Below, in pieces: positions 23,791 to 32,115 of a stretch of 32,115 nt of DNA. The stretch spans positions 1-32,115 of the forward strand of contig SHZI01000021.1 of the NCBI GenBank assembly GCA_009692345.1, read 5' to 3'. The position numbers and the translations under genes are program-made. A model generated the notes under the pieces. That model had not been told where the DNA came from, did no database searches, and saw only the letters and a program-made list of their open reading frames with translations. Position 1 is the first letter of the stretch; every line of letters begins with the position of its first letter. The stretch is from Gammaproteobacteria bacterium. GTDB lineage: Bacteria > Pseudomonadota > Gammaproteobacteria > Steroidobacterales > GCA-2729495.

Positions 23791-25274
23791 ACAGCTGCGT
23801 CTCGCAGGTGGGGGAATAACAGCACGTCACGAATCGACGCCTGGTTGGCGACAAACATAACCAGTCGGTCGACCCCGATACCAAGTCCGGCAGTCGGGGG
23901 CATGCCGTACTCCAAGGCTGTAATGTAGTCCGAATCGTAGAACATAGCCTCCTCGTCGCCCGAGTCCTTCTGTGCGACCTGAGAGCGAAAGCGCTCAGCC
24001 TGTTCTTCCGGATCATTCAGTTCCGAGAAGCCATTGGCCAGCTCACGGCCATTGATGAAAAATTCAAAACGATCCGTCAGGAACGGGTCTGAATCAGACC
24101 GTCGCGCCAGCGGAGACACCTCAGCCGGATAACCGGTAACAAAGGTCGGCTCCAGCAAGTGATGCTCAGCCGTCTTCTCGAAGATCTCGATCAGCAGCTT
24201 GCCCGCACCAAACGCCGCCTTGACGGGGATACCGAGACTACCGCACACGCCCTGCAGATAGGGCACATCCCGGAGGCGGCTCGCCGCGATGCCCGGAGCG
24301 TACTGCAGGACAGCCTCCTCCACCGAGAGCTGCCGGAACGGCGTCGCGAGGTCGTACGTCGCGCCCTGGTACTCCACCCTCGTCGTACCCAGAACATGGA
24401 CGGCGAGGCTGCGCAGCAGGTTCTCCAGCATCTCGATCAGGGTCCGGTAGTCTGCATAGGCGATATACAACTCGAGCATCGTGAATTCGGGATTGTGCTG
24501 GGTTGAGACGCCCTCGTTACGGAAGTTGCGGTTGAGTTCGTAGACCCGTTCAAAGCCACCCACGACCAGCCGCTTGAGGTAGAGTTCGGGCGCCACGCGC
24601 AAGTAGAGCTGCCGGTCCAGCGCATTGTGATGGGTAATGAAGGGTCGGGCAGCCGCGCCACCGGGAATCGACTGCATCATCGGCGTCTCAACCTCGAGGA
24701 AATCCATAGCGTCGAGATAGGCGCGAAGAAACTGCACCACCCGGGTGCGGACCAGGAAGACCCGGCGGGTCTCTTCATTGACGATCAGGTCCACATACCG
24801 CTGCCGGTACCGAACCTCCTGATCAGTCAGGCCGTGAAACTTTTCCGGGAGTGGCTGCAGGGACTTGGTCAACAAGGTCAGTTCGGTGGCCCTTACGCTC
24901 AGCTCCCCGGTCTTGGTCCGAAACATCAGGCCGCGCACCCCGACGATGTCGCCGAGATCAAGACTCCTGAACCCCGCATAGCTCTCTTCGCCCAGGGTCT
25001 CCCGCTGCAAAAAGACCTGGATCTGGCCTGAGCGGTCCTGCAGCGTCGCAAAACTCGCCTTGCCCATGATGCGCTTGGTCAGCATCCGCCCACCGACCAG
25101 AACCTCGACGGGCCCAGCCTCCAGGGACTCATTGCTGTAGTCGGCATAAACGGCGTGCAACTGGCCCGCCAGGGCGCTGCGCCGGAAGGCGTTCGGGAAA
25201 CGGAACCCGCTGGCTCGCAACTCGGCCAGTTTGCGCCGGCGCTCGGCAACGAGCTTGTTGTCATCCTGAGTCAT
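23787..25274 (-). CDS. lysS: Lysyl-tRNA synthetase (class II)
   Basis: A 495-residue enzyme that charges tRNA-Lys. The N-terminal anticodon-binding OB domain includes [27 protein letters not shown]; the class II catalytic core has motif 1 around [18 protein letters not shown], motif 2 in [20 protein letters not shown] and motif 3 in [12 protein letters not shown]. Length is normal. It starts 2 bases after the prfB stop, a long-conserved pairing in gammaproteobacteria. Confidence 0.98.
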   Translation of the reverse strand: MTQDDNKLVAERRRKLAELRASGFRFPNAFRRSALAGQLHAVYADYSNESLEAGPVEVLVGGRMLTKRIMGKASFATLQDRSGQIQVFLQRETLGEESYAGFRSLDLGDIVGVRGLMFRTKTGELSVRATELTLLTKSLQPLPEKFHGLTDQEVRYRQRYVDLIVNEETRRVFLVRTRVVQFLRAYLDAMDFLEVETPMMQSIPGGAAARPFITHHNALDRQLYLRVAPELYLKRLVVGGFERVYELNRNFRNEGVSTQHNPEFTMLELYIAYADYRTLIEMLENLLRSLAVHVLGTTRVEYQGATYDLATPFRQLSVEEAVLQYAPGIAASRLRDVPYLQGVCGSLGIPVKAAFGAGKLLIEIFEKTAEHHLLEPTFVTGYPAEVSPLARRSDSDPFLTDRFEFFINGRELANGFSELNDPEEQAERFRSQVAQKDSGDEEAMFYDSDYITALEYGMPPTAGLGIGVDRLVMFVANQASIRDVLLFPHLRDAAV

Positions 25275-25276
25275 CG

Positions 25277-26372
25277 TCAGAGGCCCTGTTTGAGACTGGC
25301 TGCTATGAATTTCGTCAGGTCCCCGTCGAGAACCTTGTCGGGCGTGCTGGATTCAACCCCCGTCCGGAGATCCTTGACGCGGGACTGATCGAGCACGTAC
25401 GACCGGATCTGCTGACCCCACCCGACATCCGACTTGGTGTCCTCGAGTGCCTGGGCTTCGGCGCGCCGTTTCTGCTCCTCAAGTTCATACAGCTTGGCGC
25501 GCATCTGCTTGAGAGCGGTAGCTCGATTCTTGTGCTGGGAGCGCTCGCTCTGGCACTGGACAACGGTATTCGTCGGCACATGGGTTATCCGCACCGCTGA
25601 TTCAGTTTTGTTGACGTGCTGCCCCCCGGCACCGCTGGCGCGGTAGACATCGATCCTGAGATCGGACGGGTCAATCTCGATCTCGATGTCATCGTCGATT
25701 TCCGGCGAGACAAAGACCGCTGCGAAGGAGGTATGGCGGCGGTTGCCTGAATCAAAGGGGGACTTGCGTACCAGGCGGTGCACGCCGGTCTCGGTCCGGA
25801 GCCAGCCGTAAGCGTAGGGCCCTACCACGTGAATGGTGGCGCTCTTGATGCCAGCCACCTCACCCGCAGAAGCCTCAATCATTTCGCCCGAAAAACCGTT
25901 TGACTCCGCGTACTTGAGGTACATCCGGAGCAGCATGGCGGCCCAGTCCTGCGCCTCCGTGCCGCCAGCGCCAGCCTGGATGTCCAGAAAGGCATTCGAC
26001 GCGTCGAGCTTGCCGGCGAACATCCTGGAGAACTCCAGTTTCTCGACATCAGCACTGACACCTTTCAGATCGCGCAGCACCTCGTCGACGGTCCCCTCGT
26101 CGTTCTCTTCTTCTGCGAGTTCGAGGAGCCCTGCTGAGTCCTCGAGAGCGCGATCAATCTTCTCAATGCGCGCGACGACAGCCTCAAGGTCAGATTGCTC
26201 CTTGCCAAGGGTCTGGGCCCGGGAAGGATCATTCCAGACAGCAGGATCCTGAAGCGCCTCGCGAACCTCGCTCAGCCGGCGGAGCTTGGCGTCGAAGTCA
26301 AAGATACCCCCTGAGAGCGCCACTGCGCTCACGGAGATCGCGGATAGAAAGCTTGATCTGGGCCGTTTCCAT
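25277..26372 (-). CDS. prfB: Peptide chain release factor 2, with programmed +1 frameshift
   Basis: Two frames make one protein of about 364 residues. The first runs from ATG 26372 ([20 protein letters not shown] then RGYL) to an in-frame TGA at 26300-26298. The second, read after a +1 shift at CTT-TGA-C, starts [12 protein letters not shown] and ends at 25277. RF2 marks are complete: the stop-codon-reading SPF in [18 protein letters not shown] and the catalytic GGQ in [21 protein letters not shown]2 ends translation at UAA and UGA, and the frameshift lets it limit its own synthesis. Taking only the second frame would give a false, longer N-terminus. It lies 30 bases after recJ and 2 before lysS. 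Confidence 0.97.
26297..26312 (-). promoter_or_regulatory. RF2 autoregulatory frameshift site
   Basis: The minus strand reads AGGGGG-TAT-CTT-TGA-C: an internal Shine-Dalgarno-like AGGGGG, the slippery CUU and a UGA in a poor context followed by C. It matches the E. coli prfB site base for base. When RF2 is scarce the ribosome slips +1 and completes the protein. Confidence 0.96.
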
Positions 26373-26402
26373 AGTCTGGCGTCATGCGGGAAAACCGCGA
26401 TG

Positions 26403-28154
26403 CTAGACGCAATCCAGATGCTCAACAACCAGCTGGGCCGTTCGCTGGTCCCTGAATTGATTGACATCCAGGCGATAGACAAGCCGCACGGGGCTGTTCC
26501 GGGTGACAGCGAGCGGGGGCTGGCGAAAGGCGATTGCTTCGATCAGTGGCCCGCCGTCCCGGTGCTGCACCTGAAGCTTCAGGTGGTTTTCCCCCACGAT
26601 CCGCTGCTCCGCCAGCGTAAAGACGTTGTCGAACAACGGCTCCGGAAAAGCCTGCCCCCAGGGACCGGCAGCGGCGAGCAGCTCGGCAAACTCCAGATGG
26701 AGTTGTTCGGGCAGGAGACCGCCATCGGTCCAGACGATGCCGGGAGCACCTAGCGGATCACGCACCCGCTCGAGCTCGGCCGCCAGGGCGCTCCTGAAGT
26801 CAGCCAGGGCTGACTCAGGCAGCGTCAGGCCTGCTGCCATGGCATGCCCACCGTAGCGCACCGCCAGGGTCGGGCAGTTCGCCACCGCATTCGCAATCAG
26901 GTCCCGGACGTTGATTCCCTCTACTGACCGCGCTGAGCCGCGCAGCATCCCGGGCTCCGTGGCGCGGGCAAAGGCTATCGCCGGCTCACCGGTGATTTCC
27001 CGCATCCGGCTGGCCACCAGGCCAACTATGCCGGGATGCCAGCGCTCATCGAAGAGACAGCAGGCGCCGCCGGAATGCGTCGCTGCCTCAGACAGCTCAG
27101 CCAGCAACACCTGTGCTTCCCCCTGCATCCTGTCCTGCAGTGTCCGCCGCTCCTTGTTGAGAGCATCGAGCTGGGCAGCATGACCTCTGGCGGTGCCTTC
27201 ATCGGCTGCCAGCAGGCACTCGATGCCGAGCGTCATGTCGGTCAGGCGGCCCGCAGCGTTAAGCCGCGGGGCAATGGCAAAGCCAAGGTCGCTGCTGCGG
27301 GCACTCGCGGTAGACTTGCCGGCAACACGAAACAGAGCCTCAATGCCGGGGCGCGTCCGCCCTGCCCGCATGCGCCGCAGACCCTCCGCAACCAGTATGC
27401 GGTTATTGAAGTCCAGCGCGACCAGGTCAGCCACGGTGCCCAGCGCGACCAGGTCAAGGCAGCCGGTGACCGTCTCCCTGGCCACAGCCGCCGAAATCAG
27501 GCCGAGCTCGGCGAGCCGCCGGCCCGTCTCCGCCATCAGATAAAAGGCCACGCCAACCCCGCACAACGCAGGACTGCCAAAGCGCGAACCCGTCAGGTTC
27601 GGGTTGACGATCAGCGCCGTAGCGGGGAGCTCGGCGCCCGCGAGGTGGTGGTCAGTGATGATGACCTCCATGCCCAGCTCACGGGCGCGGCGGACCCCTT
27701 CGAAACTGGTGATGCCGTTGTCGACGGTCAGCAAGAGGTCCGGCCTGCGAGCCAGCGCCAGCTCGGCAATGCCTGGTGAGAGGCCGTAGCCCAGCGTAAA
27801 GCGATCGGGAACCAGGAAGCCGGGATTACTGAACCCGAAGCCCCGCAGGCAGGTCAGCGTCAGGGCCGTTGCGGTCGCGCCGTCCGCATCAAAGTCGCCA
27901 ATGATGAGGACGCCTTCACCCCGGGTTCTTGCGGTGACGAGGCGCTCGGCTGCAGGACCCACGCCGGGCAGTTCGCCGACGGGCAGGAGAAACCCAAGGG
28001 CGAGATGCAGCTCGGCAGGGCTGACCTGCCGGGCGGCGAGTACCCGGCGCAGCACCGGGTGCATCTCCTGCGGCAAGGCATTCAACAGGCCAGCTGGCGC
28101 TGCCCGCGACCGGAAGTCGCCGGGCGCGGCGGACGCAGCGTTCTGCGTGCTCAT
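26403..28154 (-). CDS. recJ: Single-stranded-DNA-specific exonuclease RecJ
   Basis: A 583-residue 5'-3' exonuclease of the DHH superfamily used in RecFOR recombination and mismatch repair. The metal-binding motifs are [15 protein letters not shown] (DFDADG at 87-92), [19 protein letters not shown] and [11 protein letters not shown]; the DHHA1-type half has [13 protein letters not shown]. The C-terminal OB-fold ends at [11 protein letters not shown] 28154 is the start. It is divergent from the Mth938-domain gene with 30 bases between the starts, and leads the recJ-prfB-lysS series. Confidence 0.97.
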   Translation of the reverse strand: MSTQNAASAAPGDFRSRAAPAGLLNALPQEMHPVLRRVLAARQVSPAELHLALGFLLPVGELPGVGPAAERLVTARTRGEGVLIIGDFDADGATATALTLTCLRGFGFSNPGFLVPDRFTLGYGLSPGIAELALARRPDLLLTVDNGITSFEGVRRARELGMEVIITDHHLAGAELPATALIVNPNLTGSRFGSPALCGVGVAFYLMAETGRRLAELGLISAAVARETVTGCLDLVALGTVADLVALDFNNRILVAEGLRRMRAGRTRPGIEALFRVAGKSTASARSSDLGFAIAPRLNAAGRLTDMTLGIECLLAADEGTARGHAAQLDALNKERRTLQDRMQGEAQVLLAELSEAATHSGGACCLFDERWHPGIVGLVASRMREITGEPAIAFARATEPGMLRGSARSVEGINVRDLIANAVANCPTLAVRYGGHAMAAGLTLPESALADFRSALAAELERVRDPLGAPGIVWTDGGLLPEQLHLEFAELLAAAGPWGQAFPEPLFDNVFTLAEQRIVGENHLKLQVQHRDGGPLIEAIAFRQPPLAVTRNSPVRLVYRLDVNQFRDQRTAQLVVEHLDCV

Positions 28155-28184
28155 GCTATCGTCTGTAGACAGTGGAGATGCGCC

Positions 28185-28556
28185 ATGAAACTACACGCCG
28201 AGAAAGGCTCAGGAAATTATATACAGTCCGTCACCCGGGAAGCCGTGCTGATCGGTGGAATGCGTTACGAGACCTCGGTGATAGTCAACGCTGACAGGAT
28301 CATTAGCGGGTGGCTGCCGAGACCGATTGCCGAACTGCAACTGGATGACTTTCAGGCGGCTCTGGACCTGGACCCGGAAGTGATCCTGTTTGGCACCGGC
28401 ATGACCCACCGCTTTGCCGGTAATCGCCTGATGACAGCGATCATGTCCAGAGGTGTGGGCTTCGAGGTTATGGCGACCCCGGCGGCCTGTCGTACCTACA
28501 ACGTCCTGATGGCCGAAGACCGGCGCGTCGTTGCGGCCCTGCTGGTAGGAGAGTAG
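28185..28556 (+). CDS. Mth938-domain (DUF498/NDUFAF3-like) protein
   Basis: A 123-residue soluble protein. RPIAELQLDDFQAALDLDPE and VILFGTGMTHRF, then GVGFEVMATPAACRTYNVLMAEDRRVVAALL, are typical of the Mth938/DUF498 fold. Human relative NDUFAF3 helps assemble respiratory complex I; the bacterial role is not known. ATG 28185 has GTGGAG seven bases upstream; longer in-frame starts overlap recJ and are not used. It converges on pcm with a 6-base gap. Confidence 0.9.
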   Translation: MKLHAEKGSGNYIQSVTREAVLIGGMRYETSVIVNADRIISGWLPRPIAELQLDDFQAALDLDPEVILFGTGMTHRFAGNRLMTAIMSRGVGFEVMATPAACRTYNVLMAEDRRVVAALLVGE

Positions 28557-28562
28557 GGGCGC

Positions 28563-29237
28563 TCAGCCCGTGCCCTCGACCAGCGGGACGAAGGACACCT
28601 GGGACAGCTGCTCCCGCTGAAGGCCGCCGGGGGTTCGGGTGATGCGGATCAGAGCCTGATCCCCCGCCGGACCGACGGGGATGATCAGCCTGCCACCCTC
28701 GCTCAGTTGCTCCAGCAGCGCTGGCGGGACTTCACCCGGTGCCGCGGCCACGATGATGCCGTCAAAGGGCGCCTGGCCCGGCCAGCCCTTGAAACCATCC
28801 CCGTGGCGATAGCGGATGTTGTCGAAGCCCAGTTGATTCAGACGGGTCCGGGCCGCCTGCTGCAGGCTGCCAATCCGGTCGATCGTAAAGATCTGCCGCA
28901 CGAAAGGCGACAGGACCGCAGTCTGGTAGCCGCAGCCGGTGCCGACTTCAAGGACCTTTTTCAGGGGGAGGTCCAGGCCGGTAACCAGAGCCTGCGTCAT
29001 GAGGGCAACCACCCAGGGCTGGGAGATGGTCTGCCCCAGACCAATCGGCAGGGCGCTATCTTCATAGGCACGGCTGGCAAGGGCTTCATCCACAAACAGG
29101 TGTCTGGGCACACTGCGAATCCGCTCCAGGACGGCCGGGTTGGTAATGCCTGTCTCCCCGAGCCTCTGCACGAGGCGGTCACGGGTCCGGGCGGACGTCA
29201 TCCCGATCCCGCGGATCGCCCGCTTTTCACCGCTCAC
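28563..29237 (-). CDS. pcm: Protein-L-isoaspartate O-methyltransferase
   Basis: A 224-residue SAM-dependent repair enzyme that methylates isoaspartyl residues in aged proteins. DSALPIGLGQTISQPWVVALM is the family signature, VLEVGTGCGYQTAVL the SAM-binding motif, and GGRLIIPVG the later conserved strand. GTG 29237 overlaps the surE stop (GTGA); the surE-pcm pairing is conserved in gammaproteobacteria. An internal Met (residue 13) aligns better with shorter homologues and could be the true start. Confidence 0.95.
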   Translation of the reverse strand: MSGEKRAIRGIGMTSARTRDRLVQRLGETGITNPAVLERIRSVPRHLFVDEALASRAYEDSALPIGLGQTISQPWVVALMTQALVTGLDLPLKKVLEVGTGCGYQTAVLSPFVRQIFTIDRIGSLQQAARTRLNQLGFDNIRYRHGDGFKGWPGQAPFDGIIVAAAPGEVPPALLEQLSEGGRLIIPVGPAGDQALIRITRTPGGLQREQLSQVSFVPLVEGTG

Positions 29238-29974
29238 TTCGGCAACCAGCCCGCAATCAGGTCAAGGCGGGCCTGATGGGTCAGATCCAGCTTGAGCGGC
29301 GTCACAGACACAAAACCATGCTCGATGGCGTGGAAGTCGGTTCCTGGGCCTGCGTCCTGCCCCTTGCCGGCGGCACCGACCCAGTAGATGCGACGACCTT
29401 TCGGATCGCGGGCCTCCACCACCGGTTCCGAGCGATGACGATAGCCAAGACGGGTGGCCTGGAACCCGCGGATCTCCCCAAAGGGCACATCAGGGACGTT
29501 CACGTTCAGGATCGTATCGGGCGGCAGTGCAGTCTCCAGCAGCCGCTGAAACAGGGTGCGGATGGCCTGCCCTGCCGTATCGAAATGCCGATGCTCGCCG
29601 GTAAGCGAAACCGCAATCGCCGGCAGGCCCAGAAAACGGCCCTCAACGGCCGCGGCCACGGTGCCTGAATAGAGCACGTCATCCCCCAGGTTGGCGCCGT
29701 GATTGATGCCGGCGATCACCATGTCTGGCTCGTGCTCCAGTAGTCCGGTGATGGCCAGGTGGACGCAGTCGGTGGGCGTGCCGTTGACGTAGTGGATGCC
29801 CTCTCGGGACTTGCCCACGCGCAGGGGCGCATCGAGGGTCAGGGAGTGACTGGCCCCGCTCTGATTCCTGTCCGGCGCGACCACGGTGATGTCGGCCAGA
29901 TCAGCGAGGCACAGGGCGAGAGTCGCAAGGCCATCGGCCTGATAGCCATCGTCGTTGGAGAGCAGGAGACGCAT
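29234..29974 (-). CDS. surE: 5'/3'-nucleotidase SurE
   Basis: A 246-residue metal-dependent nucleotidase and exopolyphosphatase linked with stationary-phase survival. MRLLLSNDDGYQADGL carries the Asp-Asp metal ligands; VVAPDRNQSGASHSLTL, VNGTPTDCVHLAI and GINHGANLGDDVLYSGTVAAA are the remaining active-site blocks. ATG 29974 is chosen because it begins the family's MRLLLSNDDG; longer in-frame TTG starts extend into the promoter and the Smr gene. It is divergent from the Smr gene, with a 79-base spacer. Confidence 0.97.
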   Translation of the reverse strand: MRLLLSNDDGYQADGLATLALCLADLADITVVAPDRNQSGASHSLTLDAPLRVGKSREGIHYVNGTPTDCVHLAITGLLEHEPDMVIAGINHGANLGDDVLYSGTVAAAVEGRFLGLPAIAVSLTGEHRHFDTAGQAIRTLFQRLLETALPPDTILNVNVPDVPFGEIRGFQATRLGYRHRSEPVVEARDPKGRRIYWVGAAGKGQDAGPGTDFHAIEHGFVSVTPLKLDLTHQARLDLIAGWLPK

Positions 29975-30053
29975 TCTTGAGCAGCCGGGAGGGTGAAGCC
30001 CTAGAATCCTAAAGCATAGCGACCGGACGCGCGAGTAAACCTGAGGAGAGCCA

Positions 30054-30602
30054 GTGACACGCAAGGGTGGAAAGACTCCGGGAACGGATGACGCCACTGA
30101 TTTCGGGTCCCTGGTAGGTCCTGTCACGCCCGTCCGGGGCAAGAGCCGCGTTCCCCTGCGCAAACCCCCACCCCCGCCCAGGGCCCGCTTTGCCCGGGCG
30201 GACGATCAGGCCGTACTTGAAGAATCCCTGAGCATCGGGCCCAGTGAGGTTGGCCTGGAGAACGGCGACGAACTGAACTTCCGGCGGCCCCATATCCCCC
30301 TCAAGGTGCTGAAGGACCTGCGCAGGGGCAAGTACTCCATCCAGAATGAACTCGACCTGCACGGCCTTACGGCGAACGAGGCCCGGGTGATGCTCCGGGA
30401 GTTCATGGCTGACGTCCTCCTGGAGGGGCACCGCTGCGTGCGCATCGTGCACGGCAAAGGCCTGCGCTCTGGACCGCGAGGTCCTGTGCTCAAGGTGAAA
30501 CTGAATAAATGGCTCCCCCAGTGGGAGCAGGTTCTGGCCTTCACCACAGCGCCGGCGCGGGATGGTGGCACCGGAGCACTGTACGTTCTGCTCGCGCGGT
30601 AG
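30054..30602 (+). CDS. Smr-domain protein (SmrA/SmrB-like)
   Basis: A 182-residue protein with a basic, Pro-rich N-terminus (KPPPPPRARFARADD) and a C-terminal Smr domain. KDLRRGKYSIQNELDLHGLT (DLHGL at 101-105) and CVRIVHGKGLRSG (HGKG at 133-136) are the defining motifs. Smr domains are nucleases; E. coli SmrB cuts mRNA at collided ribosomes, and SmrA is less understood. The LRRGKYS lead-in resembles SmrB, but the specific paralogue is not decided. It starts at GTG 30054 with GAGGAG well placed upstream. Confidence 0.9.
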   Translation: MTRKGGKTPGTDDATDFGSLVGPVTPVRGKSRVPLRKPPPPPRARFARADDQAVLEESLSIGPSEVGLENGDELNFRRPHIPLKVLKDLRRGKYSIQNELDLHGLTANEARVMLREFMADVLLEGHRCVRIVHGKGLRSGPRGPVLKVKLNKWLPQWEQVLAFTTAPARDGGTGALYVLLAR

Positions 30603-30618
30603 GCGGGCGTTGCCTGCA

Positions 30619-30641
30619 GCCCCGGGCTACTCCTCCGGGGC
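30619..30641. terminator. GC-rich hairpin between convergent Smr and MipA-like genes
   Basis: GCCCCGG and CCGGGGC pair across a 9-base loop that contains the stop codon of the MipA-like gene. It occupies the 24-base convergent gap and could end both transcripts, though no T run follows on either strand. Confidence 0.4.
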
Positions 30642-31517
30642 CGTCTCTGCCCGCCGTTCGCTCTCCCAGAACCGGTACATGAACGCGCCATAGAAGGTGG
30701 TTGTGGCGGTGTCGGTAAAGAGCGGACTGTCCTCGTTTCTTGCCCCACTGTAAAAGCCCTGACGGATCCCACCCCACAACTCGAGGCGCCGGGCGACGGG
30801 GATGCGCAGCGACAGTGCAATCTCGGTCCCGAGATAGCCGCCGCCCGCCGAAAACTCCGGGCGTTCCGCCGTGGCGAAGGCTGGCGCCACCGCATAGTAG
30901 TAATCCATGTAGCCATCCGTCGCAAAGGTTGGCGTGATCCGCAGCTTGGCCTCCCGTCCCGAGTCGCCAAACTTTCGCGTGAACTTCAGTTCTGGTGAAT
31001 AGACCAGGCCCTCATACGCTGGATCGAGGCCTTCCCAGGAAAACGCACCACGCACCTGGAAGGCAAGGAAGGCGTCGGCTGCGAGCCAGACCCGGTCAAC
31101 AAACTGAAGTTCCAGCTCGGGACCCAGTTCCAGCAAGAGGTCCAGGTCAGGCATGCCGGCGCGTGCCGCGATATCGTCACTCTCGGACCCGAAGACCAGG
31201 TTGAAGTCGATGTCCAGCTTGATCCTGTCGGTGCGAAAGATCCGGCCCCGGATCGGGGAATCCGTGTCATCGCCAATACGGAGGAACGTGCCGCGATACA
31301 CCGGGAACGGCAGCGGAACGAAGTTTCCCTGGGAGTCTTCGGAGGCCGGGTAGGACGGCCCGTAACGACCAAACGCCGCGATATTCAGCTCCCAGAGGGC
31401 CTCCGGCGCCGGATCCTCGCTGGCTGCGGCGGGAACCAGAACACCCAGGCACAGGAGGACCCCCAGGGAGACAGTGACCTGGAAGCCTGAAGAGTCGCTG
31501 CCACTTCGTCCGTGCAT
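30627..31517 (-). CDS. MipA/OmpV family outer-membrane protein
   Basis: A 296-residue protein with a signal peptide (about residues 1-33, VSLGVLLCLGVLVPAAAS). Many short amphipathic strands follow, ending in the aromatic-terminated YGAFMYRFWESERR typical of beta-barrels. Family blocks include NIAAFGRYGPSYPASEDSQG near the start and DGYMDYYYAV and GGGYLGTEIALSLRIPV later. MipA is thought to scaffold peptidoglycan enzymes MltA and PBP1B in E. coli; most relatives have no proven role. The last 10 residues extend beyond the usual C-terminal strand. Confidence 0.87.
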   Translation of the reverse strand: MHGRSGSDSSGFQVTVSLGVLLCLGVLVPAAASEDPAPEALWELNIAAFGRYGPSYPASEDSQGNFVPLPFPVYRGTFLRIGDDTDSPIRGRIFRTDRIKLDIDFNLVFGSESDDIAARAGMPDLDLLLELGPELELQFVDRVWLAADAFLAFQVRGAFSWEGLDPAYEGLVYSPELKFTRKFGDSGREAKLRITPTFATDGYMDYYYAVAPAFATAERPEFSAGGGYLGTEIALSLRIPVARRLELWGGIRQGFYSGARNEDSPLFTDTATTTFYGAFMYRFWESERRAETAPEE

Positions 31518-31536
31518 TCTTGTGCCTGGGTCCGGG

Positions 31537-32115
31537 TCAGCGCTTTGTCAGCCGCGCCACCAGCTTCCGCATTTCGGTCTGGGTTTCAGCGCTGAACCAC
31601 CAACCGGTAGCTACCCCTGGATCCCCGGAACTGTTCAACGCCTCGATCAGGCGGGCCTTGCCCGCAAGCCGGGTGGTGTTCATGGCGACCGGGGGCAGCG
31701 CCAGCAGCTCATTGGCTCGCGCCAGTGCAGCGGATAGCAAATCGTCGGGCCCCACCAGTTCGTCCAGCAGCCCAACGCCCAGTGCTTCGTCCATCGAGAG
31801 CATCTGGCCGCGAGTCGCCATGCGCCGCGCCACGCGCGGACCTACCGCCTCCTCGAGCGCCAGCAGGATCGTGCCCGGCACGGGCAAGCCCACCTGCACC
31901 TCATTGAGGCCGATCCTGAACTTCCCCGCGGCCCCGATGCGGTAGTCGCACTGCAGGGCCAGCACCGCGCCACCGGCCAGCGCATGCCCCGAGACGGCGG
32001 CGATGATGGGTACGGGGCTGGCAGCCAGCTGGCGGGTCAGGGCAAAGAACAGCCCCCAGAAGGTCTCCACCTGCCGCCGGTCCAGGGTCAGGAGGTCGGG
32101 TACGTCAAGTCCGCC
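31537..32115 (-). CDS. Enoyl-CoA hydratase/isomerase family protein, 5' end outside the window
   Basis: The last 192 residues of a crotonase-fold protein; the frame is open to the window edge and begins GGLDVPDLLTLDRRQVETFW. PVPIIAAVSGHALAGGAVLALQCDYRIGA is the conserved CoA-binding and oxyanion-hole block; FRIGLNEVQVGLPVPGTILLAL corresponds to the catalytic Glu region, with one Glu retained. The exact substrate is not predictable. It lies upstream of the MipA-like gene with a 19-base gap. GTG 32070 is internal, not the start. Confidence 0.92.
   Translation of the reverse strand, partial: GGLDVPDLLTLDRRQVETFWGLFFALTRQLAASPVPIIAAVSGHALAGGAVLALQCDYRIGAAGKFRIGLNEVQVGLPVPGTILLALEEAVGPRVARRMATRGQMLSMDEALGVGLLDELVGPDDLLSAALARANELLALPPVAMNTTRLAGKARLIEALNSSGDPGVATGWWFSAETQTEMRKLVARLTKR

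Noticed and set aside
25277-26482. prfB as a single long frame or as a frameshifted pseudogene
   Set aside because: The N-terminal 60 residues of the long frame are unlike RF2, whereas the leader ATG 26372 plus the canonical +1 site gives a complete, normal protein.
28160-28175. Short palindromes GTCT-GT-AGAC and CTGT-AG-ACAG in the recJ/Mth938 divergent spacer
   Set aside because: Four-base arms are expected by chance; no supporting promoter boxes could be fixed.
29975-30053. A surE promoter (TTTACT with TATGCT on the minus strand)
   Set aside because: The 15-base spacing is too short and both boxes are weak; not enough to annotate.
29975-30163. N-terminal extension of surE from TTG 30163
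   Set aside because: It would overlap the divergent Smr gene and add 63 residues unlike SurE; the family starts at MRLLLSNDDG.

Overview
The window reads as chromosomal housekeeping DNA from a high-GC gammaproteobacterium. The evidence is gene content and order: lepB-DUF4845-rnc-era-recO-pdxJ-acpS, sdhCDAB-sdhE-cptA, recJ-prfB-lysS with a canonical RF2 frameshift, surE-pcm, and nagZ next to hpt. I cannot place it below class with confidence; the glutaredoxin beside lepB recalls Xanthomonas-like and purple-sulfur relatives. There are no rRNA or tRNA genes, insertion sequences, CRISPR arrays or phage genes. Coding density is very high, and many neighbours overlap by 1-8 bases through ATGA, GTGA or TGATG junctions.

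Layout. 1-1079: 3' part lost at the window edge, a DHA2-type drug-efflux MFS protein. 1363-4110: a large UPF0182 membrane protein. 4124-6196: a divergent pair of exported proteins (DUF4198 and HupE/UreJ-like), both predicted to start with His after signal cleavage. 6215-7177: a PAS-GGDEF protein with a broken GGDEF motif. 7311-12306 (minus): a run of exonuclease, rlmD, L,D-transpeptidase, nagZ, hpt and methylthioinosine phosphorylase, mixing cell-wall recycling and purine salvage. 12329-18034 (minus): acpS, pdxJ, recO, era, rnc, DUF4845, lepB, glutaredoxin and an abnormal rpoE-rseB fusion. 18208-22489 (minus): the succinate dehydrogenase operon, beginning with an easily missed small SDHAF4-family assembly factor and ending with sdhE and cptA. 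22615-23790: ygfZ and a small unknown gene bracketed by two inverted REP-like hairpins. 23787-28154 (minus): lysS, prfB, recJ. 28185-30602: a Mth938-domain protein, pcm, surE and an Smr protein. 30627-32115: a MipA/OmpV outer-membrane protein and a partial enoyl-CoA hydratase.

The most unusual point is at 17279-18034. One uninterrupted frame joins the N-terminal two thirds of the envelope-stress sigma factor RpoE to the C-terminal domain of its regulator RseB. Sigma region 4, the whole anti-sigma factor RseA and the N-terminal half of RseB are missing. The gene still carries a good sigma-E-type promoter (GAACTT-N16-TCTAC), which such a truncated sigma should not be able to read. The degP/mucD and lepA genes expected from related gene orders are absent from the same stretch. 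This is either a real deletion that rewired or killed the sigma-E system, or a collapsed assembly; read-level evidence would decide.

Functionally, the sdh operon gathers four enzyme subunits with three maturation or associated proteins (SDHAF4-like, SdhE, CptA). Hpt beside the phosphorylase would return hypoxanthine from methylthioinosine to IMP. RecJ, RF2 and lysyl-tRNA synthetase form a conserved information-processing group.
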